NCBI RefSeq assembly: GCF_000801105.2
Contig: NC_079515.1
Span: 11,904,001-11,968,000 of the forward strand
DNA length: 64,000 bases
Source: Raphanus sativus
Lineage: Eukaryota > Streptophyta > Magnoliopsida > Brassicales > Brassicaceae
Direction of reading: 5' to 3'
Positions 33,636 through 47,176 of the stretch are shown here, one piece after another (the stretch's first letter is position 1; every line of letters starts with the position of its first letter). The notes under the pieces are model-generated. The model searched no databases, was not told where the DNA came from, and saw nothing but the letters and a program-made list of their open reading frames with translations. The position numbers were made by a program, and so were the translations under genes.

Positions 33636-36600
33636 TAACCCATGGATTTTGGAAAATATTCAAAAATATGAAAATTTGGTTTTGGTGTATAGTTTCATCG
33701 AGCACTAACATAAAATAATGGTCAAAGAGTTTAGAATCTCTGTTGTCTCCGTTTCCCTAGATAATGAAGATTTTATAATGTTAATTCTACTAATCTAGGC
33801 AGTATATGAAATTTTAATAAACAAAATATTAAAAAATTAGAATGATTCCTATATACCATGAAAGATAGTTTAAAATACATTAATTCAATTGTAGGATGTG
33901 GTTTGAATTTTTTAAACTAAAGTGAAAAGCATTTACCGAAAACTCATTATTTTAGAAGGAGTTAACACATTCGGATTTCGAAAAATTTTCAAAAATATGA
34001 AAATATGGTTTTAATGTATAGTTTCATCGATCACAAACATAAGATAATGGTCAAAGAGTTTAGAACCTATGTTATCTCCGTTTTCCTAGATAATGAAGAT
34101 TTTATAATGTTAATTCCACTAATCTAGGCTGTATATGAAATTTTAGTAAACAAAATATTAAAAATTAGAATGATTCCTATATACCATGAAAAATAGTTTA
34201 GAATACATTAATTCAATTGTAGAATGTGGTTTGAATTTTTTAAACTAAAGTGAAGAGTATAAACTCTAGCATATAGAGCATTTACCGAAAACTCATTTAT
34301 TTTAAAGGAGTTAACCCATTCGGATTTCGATTGTTTTCAAAAATATGAAAATATGGTTTTAGTGTATAGTTTCATTGAGCAGTAACATAAGATGATGGTC
34401 AAAGAGTTTAGAACCTCTGTTGTCTCCGTTTCTCTATTAATTCCACTAATCTAGGTAGTATATGAAATTTTACCAAATTAAATATTAAAAATTGAATGAT
34501 TCCTATATACCATAAAAGATAGTTTAGAATACACATTCAAATGTAAAATGTGGTTTGAATTTTTTAAACTAAAGTGGAGAGTATAAACTTTAGTATATAG
34601 AACATTTACCGAAAACTCATTATTTTAGAAGGGGTTAACCCAAAGATTTTGGAAAATTTTCAAAAATATGAAAATCTGGTTTTAGTGTATAGTTTCATCG
34701 AGCACTAACATAAGATTATGGTCAAAGAGTTTAAAACTTCTGTTGTCTCCGTTTCTCTAGATAATGAAGATTTTATAATGCTAATTCCACTAATCTAGGC
34801 AGTATATGAAATTTGAATAAACTAAATATTAAAAAATTAGAATGATTCCTATATACCATGAAAATAGTTTAGAATGCATTAATTCAAATTTAGAATGTGG
34901 TTTGAAATTTTTAAACAAAAGTGCAGAATATAAACTTTAGTACATAGAGCATTTACCCAAAACTAATTATTTTAGAATATGTTAATTCACGGATTTTGAA
35001 ATTTTTTTAAAAATATGGAAATTCTGTTCTAGTGTATAGTTTCATCGAGCACTAACATAAGATGATGTTCAAAGAGTTTAGAACCTTTAATGTCTCCGTT
35101 TTCTAGATAATGAAGATTTTATAATGCTAATTCCACCAATCTAGGCAATATATGAAATTTTACCAAACTAAATATTAAAAAATTAGAATGATTCCTATAT
35201 ATCATGAAATATAGTTTAGAATACATTAATTCAAATGTAGAATGTGGTTTAAAATTTTTAAACAAAAGTGAAGAGTATAAACTTCAGTGTATAGAACATT
35301 AACTGAAAACTCATTATTTTAGAAGGGGTTAACCCACAGATTTTGAAAAAAATTCAAAAATATGAAAATCTGGTTTTAGTGTATAGTTTCATCGAGCACT
35401 GCCATAAGATGATAGTCAAAGAGTTTAGAACCTTTGTTGTCTCCGTTTCTCTAGTTTCGAATGCATTAATTCAAATGTAGAATGTGGTTTAAAAATTTTA
35501 AATAAAAGTGAAGAATATAAACTTTAGTATATATAGCATTTACCAAAAACTCATTATTTTATAAGGGGTTAGTTAACCCACGGATTTAGGAAAATTTTCA
35601 AAAATATAAAAATCAGGTTCTAGTGTATAGTTTCATAGAGCACTTACATAAGATGATGGTCAAAGAGTTTAGAACCTCTATTGTCAACGTTTTCCTAGAT
35701 AATGAAGATTTTATAATGCTAATTCCACTAATCTAGGCGATAAATGAAATTTTAGTAAACTAATATTAAAAAATTAGAATGATTCCTATATACCATGAAA
35801 TATAGTTTAGAATACATTAATTCAAATGCAGAATGTGGTTTTAAATTTTTATACAAAAGAGAAGAGTATAAACTTCAGTGTATATAACATTTACTGAAAA
35901 TTCATTATTTTAGAAGAGGTTAACCCACAGATTTTGGAAATTTTTTAAAATATGAAAATCTGGTTTTAGTGTATAGTTTCATCGAGCAGTAACATAAGAT
36001 AATGGTCAAAGAGTTTAGAACCTCTGTTGTCTCTGTTTCCCTAAATAATGAAGATTTTATAATTTTAAATCCATTAAAATAGGCGGTATATGAAATTTTA
36101 GTAAACAAAATATTTAAAAATTAGAATGATTCCTATATACCACGAAAGATAGTTTAGAATGCATTAATTCAATTGTAGAATGTGGTTTGAATTTTTTAAA
36201 CTAAAGTGAAGAGTATAAACTCTAGCATATAGAGCATTTACCGAAAACTCATTATTTTAAAGGAGTTAACCCATTCGGATTTCGATTGTTTTCAAAAATA
36301 TGAAAATATGGTTTTAGTGTATAGTTTCATTGAGCAGTAACATAAGATGATGGTCAAAGAGTTTAGAACCTCTGTTGTCTCCGTTTCTCTATTAATTCCA
36401 CTAATCTAGGTAGTATATGAAATTTTACCAAATTAAATATTAAAAAATTGAATGATTCCTATATACCATAAAAGATAGTTTAGAATACACATTCAAATGT
36501 AAAATGTGGTTTGAATTTTTTAAACTAAAGTGGAGAGTATAAACTTTAGTATATAGAACATTTACCGAAAACACATTATTTTAAAAGGAGTTTACCCATT

Positions 36601-39600
36601 AGGATTTTGAAAAAAATTTCAAAAATATGAAAAAATGGTTTTAGTGTATAGTTTCATTGAGCACTAACATAAGATGATGGTCAAAGAGTTTAGAACCTCT
36701 GTTGTCTCCATTTCTCTAGATAATGAAGATTTTATAATGTTAATTCCACTAATCTAAGCAGTATATGAAATTTTACCAAACTAAATATTAAAAAATTGAA
36801 TGATTCCTATATACTTTGAAAGATAGTTTAGAATACACATTCAAATGTAAAATGTGGTTTGAATTTTTTAAACTAAAGTGGAGAGTATAAACTTCAGTAT
36901 ATAAAACATTTACCGAAAACTCAATATTTTTTAAAGGGTTAGCCCACGAGTTTTGAATAAATTTCAAAAATATGAAAATCTTGTTGTAGTGTATAGTTTC
37001 TTAGAGCACTGTTATAAGATGATGGTCAAAGAGGTTTAAACTTTAGTATATAGAACATACGGATTTTGGAAAATTTTCAAAAATATGAAAATTTAGTTTT
37101 AGTGTATAGTTTTATCGAACACTAACATAAGATTATGGTCAAAGATTTTAGAACTTCTGTTGTCTCCGTTTCTCTAGATAATGAAGATTTTACAATGCTA
37201 ATTCCATTAATCTATGCAGTATATGAAATATTAGTAAATTAATATTAAAAAATTAGAATGATTCATATATACCATGAAAAATAGTTTAGAATGCATTAAT
37301 TCAAATGTAGAATGTGGTTTAAAATTTTTAAACAAAAGTGAAGAATATAAACTTCAGTATATAGAGCATTTACCCAAAACTCATTATTTTAAAAGGGGTT
37401 AATTCACGGATTTTGGAAATTTTTTAAAAATATGAAAATTTGGTTCTAGTGTATAGTTTCATCGAGCACTAACATATGATGATGTTCAAAGATTTTAGAA
37501 CCTCTATTGTCTCCGTTTCTCTAGATAATGAAGATTTTATAATGTTAATCCCACTAATCTAGGCAGTATATGATATTTTAGTACACTAAATATTAAAAAA
37601 TTAGTATTATTACTATATACCATGAAAAATAGTTTAGAATGCATTAATTCAAATGTAGAATGTGGTTTGAAATTATTAAACAAAAGTGAAGAGTATAAAC
37701 TTCAATAGATAGAGCATTTATCGAAAACTCATTATTTTAGAAGGGGTTAACCCACGGATCTTGGAAAATTTTCCCAAATATGAAAATCTGGTTCTAGTTT
37801 ATAGTTTCATCAAGCACTTACATAAGATGATGGTCAAAGAGTTTAGAACCTCTGTTGTCTTCGTTTTCCTAGATAAAGAAAACTTTATAATGCTAATTCC
37901 ACTAATCTAGGCGGTATATGAAATGTTAATAAACTAAATATTACAAAATTAGAATGATTCTTATATACCATGAAAGATAGTTTAGAATGCATTAATTCAA
38001 ATGTAGAATGTGGTTTGAATTTTTAAACTAAAGTGAAGAGTATAAACTTCAGTATATAGAACATTTACAGAAAACTCATTACTTTGGAAAGAGTTAACCC
38101 ACGGATTTTGGAAAATTTTCAAAAATATGAAAATATGGTTGTAGTGTATAGTTTCATTGAGAACTAACATAAGATGCTGGTTAAATAGTTTAGAACCTCT
38201 GTTGTCTCCGTTTCTTTAGATAATGAAGATTTTATAATGTTAATTCCACTAATCTAGGTACTATATTAAATTATACCAAACTAAATATTAAAAAATTAGA
38301 AAGATTTCTACATACCATGAAAGAAAGTTTAGAATACATTAATTCAAATGTAGAATGTGGTTTGAATTTTTTAATCTAAAGTGAAGTGTATAACCTTGAG
38401 TATATAGAGCATTTACCGAAAACTCATTATTTTAGAAGGGTTAAACCCACATATTTTGGAAATTTTTCAAAAATATGAAAATCTGGTTCTAGTTTATAGT
38501 TTCATCGAGCACTAACATAAGATAATGGTCAAAGATTTTAGAACCTCTATTGTCTCCGTTTCCCTAGATAATGAAGATTTTACAATGCTAATTCCACTAA
38601 TCTAGGCGGTATATGAAATTTTAGTAAACTAAATATTAAAAAAATTAGAATGATTCCTATATACTATGGAAGATAGTTTAGTAGACATTAATTCAATTGT
38701 AGAATGTGGTTTGATTTTTTTAACTAAAGTTAAGAATATAAACTTTAGTATATAGAGCATTTACCAAAAACTCATTATTTTAGAAGGAGTTAACCCACAT
38801 ATTTTGGAAAATTTTCAAAAATATGAAAATCTGGTTTTAGTGTATAGTTTCATCGAGAACTAACATAAGATGATGGTAAAAGAGTTTAGAACCTTTGTTG
38901 TCTCCGTTTCTCTAGATAATGAAGATTTTATAGTGCTAATTCCACTAATATAGGCAATATATGAAATTTTAGTAAACTAAATATTAAAAAATTAGAATGA
39001 TTCCTATATACCATGAAAAATAGTTTAGAATGCATTAATTAAAATGTAGAATGTGGTTTGAAATTTTTAAACAAAAGTGAAGAATATAAACTTCAGTATA
39101 TAGAGCATTTACCCAAAACTCATTATTTTAGAAGGTGTTAATTCACGGATTTTGGAAATTTTTTAAAAATATAAAAAATATGGTTCTAGTTTATACTTTC
39201 ATCGAGCACTAATATAAGATGATGTTCAAAGATTTTAGAACCACTATTGTCTCCGTTTCTCTAGATAATGAAGATTTTATAATGCTAATCCCACTAATCG
39301 AGGCAGTATATGAAATTTTAGTAAACTAAATATTAAAAAATTAGAATGATTCCTATATAGCATAAAAAATAGTTTAGAATGCATTAATTCAAATGTAGAA
39401 TGTGGTTTGAAATTATTAAACAAAAGTGAAGAGTATAAACTTCAATATATAGAGCATTTACCGAAAACTCATTATTTTAGAAGGGGTTAACCCACGGATC
39501 TTGGAAATTTTTTAAAAATATGAAACTCTGGTTCTAGTTTATAGTTTCATCGAGCACTAACATAAGATGATGGTCAAAGAGTTTAGAACCTCTGTTGTCT

Positions 39601-42081
39601 CCATTTTCCTAGATAATGAAAACTTTATAATGCTAATTCCACTAATCTAGGCGGTATATGAAATATTATTAAATTAAATATTACAAAATTAGAATGATTC
39701 CTATATACCATGAAAGATAGTTTAGAATACATTAATTCAAATGTAGAATGTGGTTTGAATTTTTAAACTAAAGTGAAGAGTATAAACTTCAGTATATAGA
39801 ACATTTACCGAAAACTCATTATTTTAGAAGGAGTTAACCCACGGATTTTGGAAAATTTTCAAAAATATGAAAATATGGTTGTAGTGTATAGTTTCATCGA
39901 GCACTAACATAAGATGATGGTAAAATAGTTTAGAACCTCTGTTTTCTCCGTTTCTTTAGATAATGAAGATTTTATAATGTTAATTCTACTAATCTAGGTA
40001 CAATATGAAATTTTACCAAACTAAATATTAAAAAATTAGAATGATTCCTATATACCATTAAAGAAAGTTTAGAATACATTAATTCAAATGTAGAATGTTT
40101 TTAAACTAAAGTGAAGAGTATAACCTTAAGTATATAGAGCATTTACCGAAAACTCATTATTTTAGAAGGGGTTAACCCACATATTTTTGAAATTTTTCAA
40201 AAATATGAAAATCTGGTTCTAGTGTATAGTTTCATCGAGCACTAACATAAGATAATAGTCAAAGATTTTAGAACCTTTGTAGTCTCCGTTTCCCATGATA
40301 ATAAAGATTTTACAGTGCTAATTCCACTAATCTAGGCGGTATATGAAATTTTAGTAAATTAAATATTAAAAAATTAAAATGATTCCTATATACTATGAAA
40401 GATAGTTTAGTATACATTAATTCAATTGTAGAATGTGGTTTGATTTTTTAAACTAAAGTTAAGAATATAAACTTTAGTATATAGAACATTTACCAAAAAC
40501 TCATTATTTTAGAAGGAGTTAACCCACGTATTTTGGAAAATTTTCAAAAATATGAAAATCTGGTTTTAGTGTATTGTTTCATCGAGAACTAACATAAGAT
40601 GATGGTAAAAGAGTTTAGAACCTTTGTTGTCTCTGTTTCTCTAGATAATGAAGATTTTATAGTGCTAATTCCACTAATCTAGGCAATATATGAAATTTTA
40701 GTAAACTAAATATTAAAAAATTAGAATGATTCCTATATACCATGAAATATAGTCTATAATGAATTAATTCAAATGTAGAATATGGTTTGAAATTTTTAAC
40801 AAAAGTGAAGATTATAAACTTCAGTATATAGAGCATTTACCGAAAACTCATTATTTTAGAAGGGGTTAACCCACGGATTTTGGAAAATTTTCCAAAATAT
40901 GAAAATCTGGTTCTAGTGTATAATTTCATCGAGGACTAACATAAGATGATGGTCAAAGAGTTTAGAATCTCTGTTGTCTTCGTTTCCCTAGATAATGAAG
41001 ATTTAATAATGCTAATTCCACAAATCCAGGCGGTATATGAAATTTTAGTAAACTAAATATTAGAAAATTAGAATGATTCCTATATACCATGAAACATAGT
41101 TTAGAATACATTAATTCAAATATAGAATGTGGTTTGAATTTTTTAAACTAAAGTGAAGAGTATAAACTTCATTATATAGAGCATTTACCGAAAACTCAAT
41201 ATTTTAGAAGGAGTTAACCCACGGATTTTGAAAATTTTCAAAAATATGAAAATCTTGTTTTAGTGTATAGTTTCATCGAGCACTAACATAATATGATGTT
41301 CAAAGAGGTTTAGAACCTTTTCTTGTGTCCGTTTCTCAAGAAAATAAAGATTTTATAATGGTAATTCCAATAATCTAGGTAGTATATGAAATTTTACCAA
41401 AATAAATATTAAAAAATTAGAATGATTCCTATATACCATGTAAGATAGTTTAGAATACATTAATTCAAATCTAGAATGTGGTTTGAAATTTTTAAACAAA
41501 AGTGAAGAGTATAAACTTCAGTATATAGAGCATTTACCGAAAACTTATTATTTTAGAAGGAGTTAACCCACGGATTTTGGAAAATTTTCAAAAATATGAA
41601 AATCTGATTTTAGTGTATATTTTCATCGAGCACTAACATAAGATGTTGGTCAAAGAGTTTTGAACCTATGTTGTCTCCGTTTCCTTAGATAATGAAGATT
41701 TAATAATGCTAATTCCACTAATCCAGGCGGTATATGTAATTTTATTAAACTAAATATTATAAAATTAGAATAATTCCTATATACCATGAAAGATAGTTTA
41801 GAATACATTAATTCAAATGTAGAATGTGGTTTGAATTTTTTAAACTGAAGTGAAAAGTATAAACTTCAGTATATAGAGCATTTACCAAAAACTCATTATT
41901 TTAAAAGGAGTTAACCCACGGATTTTGGAAACTTTTCAAAAATATGAAAGTATGGTTTTAGTGTATAGTTTCATCGAGCACTAACATAAGATAATTGTCA
42001 AATAGTTTAGAACCTCTGTTGTCTCTGTTTCTCTAGATAATGAAGATTTTATAATTCTAATTTCACCAATCTAGGCAATAT
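33636..42081. repeat. About 345-bp satellite array, left block
   Basis: Head-to-tail copies of an AT-rich monomer. Spacing between successive TATAGTTTCATCGAGCAC sites is mostly 345-348 bp, with shorter variants of about 325, 244 and 113 bp. Other constant words are GTCAAAGAGTTTAGAACCTC, AGATAATGAAGATTTTATAA and ATGATTCCTATATACCATGA. Higher-order structure is visible: stretches near 37.46-38.47 kb recur 1740 bp later (five monomers), and 34.21-34.58 kb recurs 1955 bp later. No gene lies in it. The family is not one I recognise. Confidence 0.95.
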
Positions 42082-43250
42082 CTCAAATACGCATTCTGGA
42101 GATAGATTGGAGACGATAATTTTTTTCTGTGGTCGGGTCATTGTAAATGGAGATGGATCTCTGACTATCGGGTCACAGAAGTACAATGACCCGACCACAG
42201 AAAAATTCCCATCCCCATCTCACAGAAGTATCAACTCCATCCACTTGTTTATTTATGTTCATATACAGTTTAAAAGTGGGCACTTTAAAAGTCGTCTTGA
42301 TCACTTCGGAACTATTAAGAAATATGTGGGAACCGAAATTCACGCCGTCGATTTTAATGAATAAAAACCGAGGAAAGCCAAGTTAACTCGACTTTCCTGG
42401 AAGGTCCGGATTCTCTGCGATAGCCAACGACAAGTGACCGAACAAATGTGGAAAATATAGAAACATAACAAAATGATTTTTACGGAAAGTAGATCTATAT
42501 TTCGACTTCGCGTAAGAGCATTGCGATTATTACAAAAGACTGTAAGAGCGTCGGCTGCGAGAACAGGCAACGAGATTCCTAGTTCTAGCCGCCTAAGACC
42601 TTAAACCTAATTGAGTCGCAGCTCGATAACAAAAGACGAAAACCATACGAAAAAGGTTTTGTTAAGATTTGGGTTTGGACCTTATGAAAGGCTGCCTACG
42701 TACCCCTTTCGAGGATCAAGTCGGACGTAGCTCAGTTAGAAAGAATTGAACAAGAGGTCGAACACCCTGTGCCGGTTCGTCTAGTATGAGCGTTGGTCAT
42801 AAAAACAGGCATGTCGAGAATAATGCCTAGGGTTTCTATGTGCGGAACTCTAAGTAAAAGAATTGTTAGATCCTTCCAAGAGGAACAGAGATCTACGGAC
42901 AAGATAAAAATAATACAAGAGGCGGCCAGACGTTCTAGGTCCTGCCTTGCTAGTCTAACCACCTAAGTTCTAAGTTCTCTAAGCTTGCAGGAGTTCTCTA
43001 AATCTAAAATCTCGGATCCGCTCTCCCCCTTTTCTTCTGCTCCAGCCCTCCTTATATACATGTCTTAGGTCGGTGGCCCTTCTACTCTTTCTTCTGCTCC
43101 AGCCCTCCTTATATACTTGTTTATATACAATTTTAAAGTGGGCACTTTTGAAGTCATCTTGACCACTTCAAACAACATTGAAATCATACGTTTTCGAAGT
43201 GGGCACTTTGAATTCCGCCATGAGCACTTCAGAGCTATAAAGTATTTTTT
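42082..43250. other. Non-satellite insert, part LTR-like
   Basis: Less AT-rich than its surroundings. 42107-42215 contains an inverted pair, TTCTGTGGTCGGGTCATTGT and its complement about 80 bp on. Three copies of an AGTGGGCACTTT...CACTTC unit lie at about 42275, 43137 and 43198. 42600-42760 contains GGCTGCCTACGTACCCCTTT and a following GACGTAGCTC, words common in LTRs of plant Ty3/Gypsy elements. No coding region was recognised. Confidence 0.45.
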
Positions 43251-43908
43251 TTTTAGAACTGAATTTTATTCAACTTCTAAACTTATTATATAGGGAAGAC
43301 CAAAGCCTAAAACGTCCCAAGAACCAAAAGACCTGACCATAGCAAAAATTCTCTTCTCCAATCTATGTTCCAATTACAACGACCCGAAAGCTTTAATCCT
43401 CCAGAGTGCGTATATGAGATATACCCAAGTCTCTACAGAAATCGGAAATGCGCTTTGACCCCCGTTGGTTTAACGTGTTCTCTGGTGTATTTTGGATTTT
43501 ACCTTCATTGCAAGCAAAACCTGATAGTCAGAGATCCATCTCCAATTACAACGACCCGACCTAAGCAAAAATTCTCATCACCAATCTATTTTCAGAATGC
43601 GTATATGAGATATACCCAAGTCTCTAGGGAAATCAGAAATGCGCCTTGAACCCCAGTCGATTCAAAAGTGTTCTCTGGTGTATTTTAGATTTAACCTTCA
43701 TTGCAAGCAAAACCCAATAGTCAGAGATCCATCTCCGATTACAACGGCCCGACCACAGAAAAAATTCCCATCTCCAATCTATCTCCACAATGCGTATATG
43801 AGATCGATAAATGCTCCTTGCACCCCCGTCGGTGTAACGTGTTCTCTGGTGTATTTTGGATTTTACTTTCATTGCAAATAATACTCGATAGTCAGAGATC
43901 CAACTCCA
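43251..43908. repeat. Second tandem repeat, about 170-195 bp
   Basis: Three units marked by GTGTTCTCTGGTGTATTT at about 43474, 43668 and 43839. Each also contains TCAGAGATCCATCTCC, AATTACAACGACCCGA and TGCGTATATGAGAT. A partial unit lies inverted at 42085-42180. A poly-T and TTAGAACTGAATTTTATTCA at 43250-43275 look like a retroelement tail. This family is unrelated to the 345-bp satellite. Confidence 0.75.
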
Positions 43909-44201
43909 TTTAGGGTTTGGGGTTTTAGGGTCAGGGTTTTAGGATTCGGGGTTTGGGGTTCGGGGTTTAGGGTTCGGGGTTTAGGGTTAGGATTAGGGTT
44001 CGAGGTTTAGGGTTCGGGTTTAGGGTTTAAGGTGAACCCTAAACCCTAAACCCTAAACCCCGAACCCTAAACTTCGAACCCTAAATCCTAACCCTAAACC
44101 CCAAACCCTAAACCCTGATCCCTAAACCCCGAACCCTTAACCCCGAACCCTTAACCCCGAACCCTAAACCCCAAATCCTAAAACCCCGAACCCTAAACCC
44201 T
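43909..44201. repeat. Head-to-head telomere-like repeats
   Basis: 43909-44033 is built of TTTAGGG and variants (TTCGGGG, TTTGGGG). At about 44034 it switches to CCCTAAA and variants (CCCCGAA), which continue to 44201. The plus strand thus reads G-rich first and C-rich second, the orientation of two chromosome ends joined head to head. About a third of units are perfect plant telomere repeats. Confidence 0.9.
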
Positions 44202-44344
44202 GAAGATTTTATAATGGTCAATCTAGGCAGTATTTGAAATTTTACCTAATATACATTAATTCAAATGTAGAATGTGGTTTGAAATTTTTAAACAAAAGTG
44301 AAGTTACCGAAAACTTAATATTTTTGATAGGATTAACACACGAA
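44202..44344. repeat. Satellite fragment between ITR and Helitron
   Basis: The 345-bp satellite resumes at GAAGATTTTATAATGGTC, partly deleted, and is cut by the Helitron at 44345. Confidence 0.85.
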
Positions 44345-44826
44345 TCTTTATATATAAAAGACAGTTTACTCTCTCCTGGGTGCGCCACATGGGACGCCAC
44401 GTCACAAATTCGAAGCATGTAGGTGCGCCACGTGTCCGCGTACATAAACCGCATCGTTTCGTTAAAACATAAGTATAATTGGTTTGGGCTTTTATTATAT
44501 TTGGGCTTCATCCGTCTGCGTTAAGGCGACACCACCGTCGTGTCGATCCAAGTACAGGCCACCGCGTCTTACCAGAATAGGTGTACGCTTTCATTCAATC
44601 TCCGTCGTTTACATTTTCATTCACTCCATTAAACCATCACCTTTATTAACTCGCATTCAATAGCATCTTCACCTTCCTTGATGGTTACAAAAGTTATCCT
44701 ATAAATAAGAAGGTAAGCTTCGCCGAAATTCATCAATCATCACCTCTCACCCTCAATCCTCATAATACTTTTCTTCAGTATGAAGGTTTCTTCAGAGAAA
44801 TTCTGATTTAGATATGGAGTTTCGAG

Positions 44827-45226
44827 ATGTTGAATCGCTTTGTGAATCTTCAATCCCAACGTTTTGTCTTCTTTCCTAATCAACGGAACTTATCGGGAGA
44901 GCTATTCAACACGAATCGCGATCAGTCTGATGGTGATTCCCTGGATCGAAAAGCCTTGCTGTCGTTTCATCTTGGAGGTAAAGCTTCCAAGAATATCAAC
45001 AATGACATAGAACTTGAATTTTGCTGCTGCGGCAAGGAAGCTCACTGAGATGGGCCATCCTGGATTGGCTGAAACTTTCTACAACCAACGTGTACCCGGA
45101 AACGGTATTGTCCCTGATTCGTCGGTTTTGAATTCAATGGTTCTTTGTTTGGTTAAGTTGAGGAGATTTGACGAGGCTAGAGCACATTTAGATAGAGTTC
45201 TAGCTAGATGTACCTCACAACTTTAG
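44827..45226 (+). pseudogene. PPR-gene fragment inside the Helitron
   Basis: Reads from an ATG through DSLDRKALLSFHLGGKASKN and IELEF. A frameshift near 45020 follows, and the text continues in another frame with NFAAAARKLTEMGHPGLAET, then PDSSVLNSMVLCLVKLRRFD and EARAHLDRVLAR before a stop. The latter part has the helix-pair pattern of pentatricopeptide repeats. Mitochondrial or plastid RNA-binding proteins are the likely source. It is truncated and frameshifted. Confidence 0.65.
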
Positions 45227-45459
45227 TTTCAAACCCAAAATTGACTTAACAACGAGTGATAATCTGTTTGATTGGTTTAATTGTGATATTGGAATGTGTG
45301 TGACTCTGTGTTTATTTATAGTTATTGCAACTGGTTTTTTTAAAAATCTTTTTGTTTGTAATTTTTCCTTCTCTTTTTCACTCTACAACACAATTGATGT
45401 TATAGCTTGCTTTGTTGCTTAACATTTTCATTACTGATTGCTGACTATTTTTCTCAGAT

Positions 45460-46170
45460 TGTGTCTAGCAGAGGAGGTAACAGACGTCTATGATGCTGTG
45501 AAAACATGTTCAAAGGTGTGATCCCTTGGTTTCTTCAATCCAGAGTCCACAAAAAAATTTGTTCTGTACTTTGTGTTCTACTTTTATATCTTTACAGTTG
45601 TAAAGAAATAGAACGAATATAGCAATGTGCCTAGAGAATGAAGCTACTTTACTTATGTTTCTTAATATTCTACATATTTTTGTAAAAGATAATATCAAAG
45701 TTTTTATTACCAAAGCTAATTAATGATAATCACCATGGCAATGTAATCTCCAGCTGTTTTTTGATTATCAATAATGCAGATATCTGCAAGGTTTGCACCG
45801 GGTCAAGAGTTATTCTGTTTCAGTTGAGATCCTGAAGAATGCACCAGTTCTTGCGATTGTTTATGAGAACTTCTCCGGCTGTGTTTTGCTTATTGTAGAG
45901 GTAAAATAAAAGTACTTCCTTAGATTTTTTTTTGTGCATCAGAAGCTTTGCTAAAAAGGAACCAGTTCATGAAATTGTTCCAATGACAGATTTGGGATGC
46001 TCTTTAGCACTGAGGAGCTTGATATTTTTGTAAACGATGGAGCTTTCGGAATGGTCTATTAAGTGGTTTCTGAAACTACACAATATCAGAGAGTGAATTT
46101 AGCCAAGGTGTGTTAGTCTTGAAAGATGCTTTGGTTGGACCTTATGGAGAAAGATAAGCGCATTCCAAAA
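45460..46170 (+). other. Exon-like pieces in Helitron, source unknown
   Basis: Short open stretches bounded by splice-like signals. One example follows CAG at 45780 (reading ICKVCTGSRVI or, in another frame, GLHRVKSYSVSVEILKNAP) and ends at GTAAAATAA near 45900. They may be further captured exons. No protein family was recognised. Confidence 0.35.
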
Positions 46171-47176
46171 GCAATAGAATGTGTCGCTATAGAAAAAACG
46201 GGTAGCTACAGATTATTGATTCAACCCTGATAAAAAAAGTCCTACAAGGAAGTTATATTTCGATTTTAGGTGGTTTGGTTTGATTTAGTTGTGTGTTGGT
46301 TTGTGTACAAATTATAGTGCAACAGTTTCTCATGCAATGAGTTGAGAACATAAAAAAATATTCTCATAGTAAAAACATAATTTAATTGAACGTCATGTGA
46401 CTTGAATCTTACAAAAGTAGATTTTGAATCAAACTTACAAATTTCTAAACATAATAAAATATACATAAACCAAATTTGAAATATATATAAACATGAATTA
46501 TTTCTATAATTATTTAATAGTTAAGGCAAACATTAAAAATCCAACTATTATTTTTTACTAAAACCTATGTATTTCAGGCTTTCAGATATCACATAAGGTA
46601 CTAAATAATGAATTTGTGTGCGAGTTTTTATTATTGGTCCATATGTGAAATACAATTAGTATATATTTTATATAATATTTAAATGTGTCTTTGTAAAAAA
46701 TATTCTGCCAAATAATATAAGAAAAGTAATTTTTTTGTGCTTTATTATTAAGCATCACTTCGATGATATTGGTCTAAACAAAAAACAAAGCATTTTACTT
46801 TTTATTGTAATGTAAAATGAACTTCCTTTGCATTCAAATATTTTGTATTATTTTATTGAATTACATATCAAAAAATGTATTCTATCATATGGATTCAACC
46901 CACGTAAACTATATCAAATATTCCTAATAAAATAGTTGAAATTCAAATTTATATAATTTAACTAATATATAATATTGTAAATAAAATATTTTTAATCCTT
47001 TTAAATAAAAACATGAAAAATATTTTTTAAAAACATTGTATACTCCAAATTTTATTAAATATAAATTATCATAATCTAAGCATTATTGTAATTTCTCAAT
47101 ACACTTATAGATAAATTTTAAATTGTTTTTTGTTGACAAAATATCAAATCCCGCGCGAAGCGCGGGCTTTCCCTAG

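Larger units (their letters stand above)
44345..47176 (+). mobile_element. Helitron with gene fragments
   Basis: Starts TCTTTATATATAAAAGACAG preceded by A. Ends in a perfect hairpin CCCGCGCGAAGCGCGGG, then CTTTCCCTAG, followed by T (47177). All Helitron hallmarks are present: 5'-TC, a 3' hairpin shortly before CTAG, and insertion between A and T. Both flanks are satellite monomers that join naturally if the element is removed. 2832 bp, with no Rep/helicase, so non-autonomous. It carries PPR-gene-like sequence near its 5' half; the 3' third (46.2-47.1 kb) is AT-rich. Confidence 0.9.

Noticed and set aside
46266..46466. 66-codon minus-strand frame in the Helitron
   Set aside because: Short, AT-rich, no domain, and inside the non-coding 3' part of the element.
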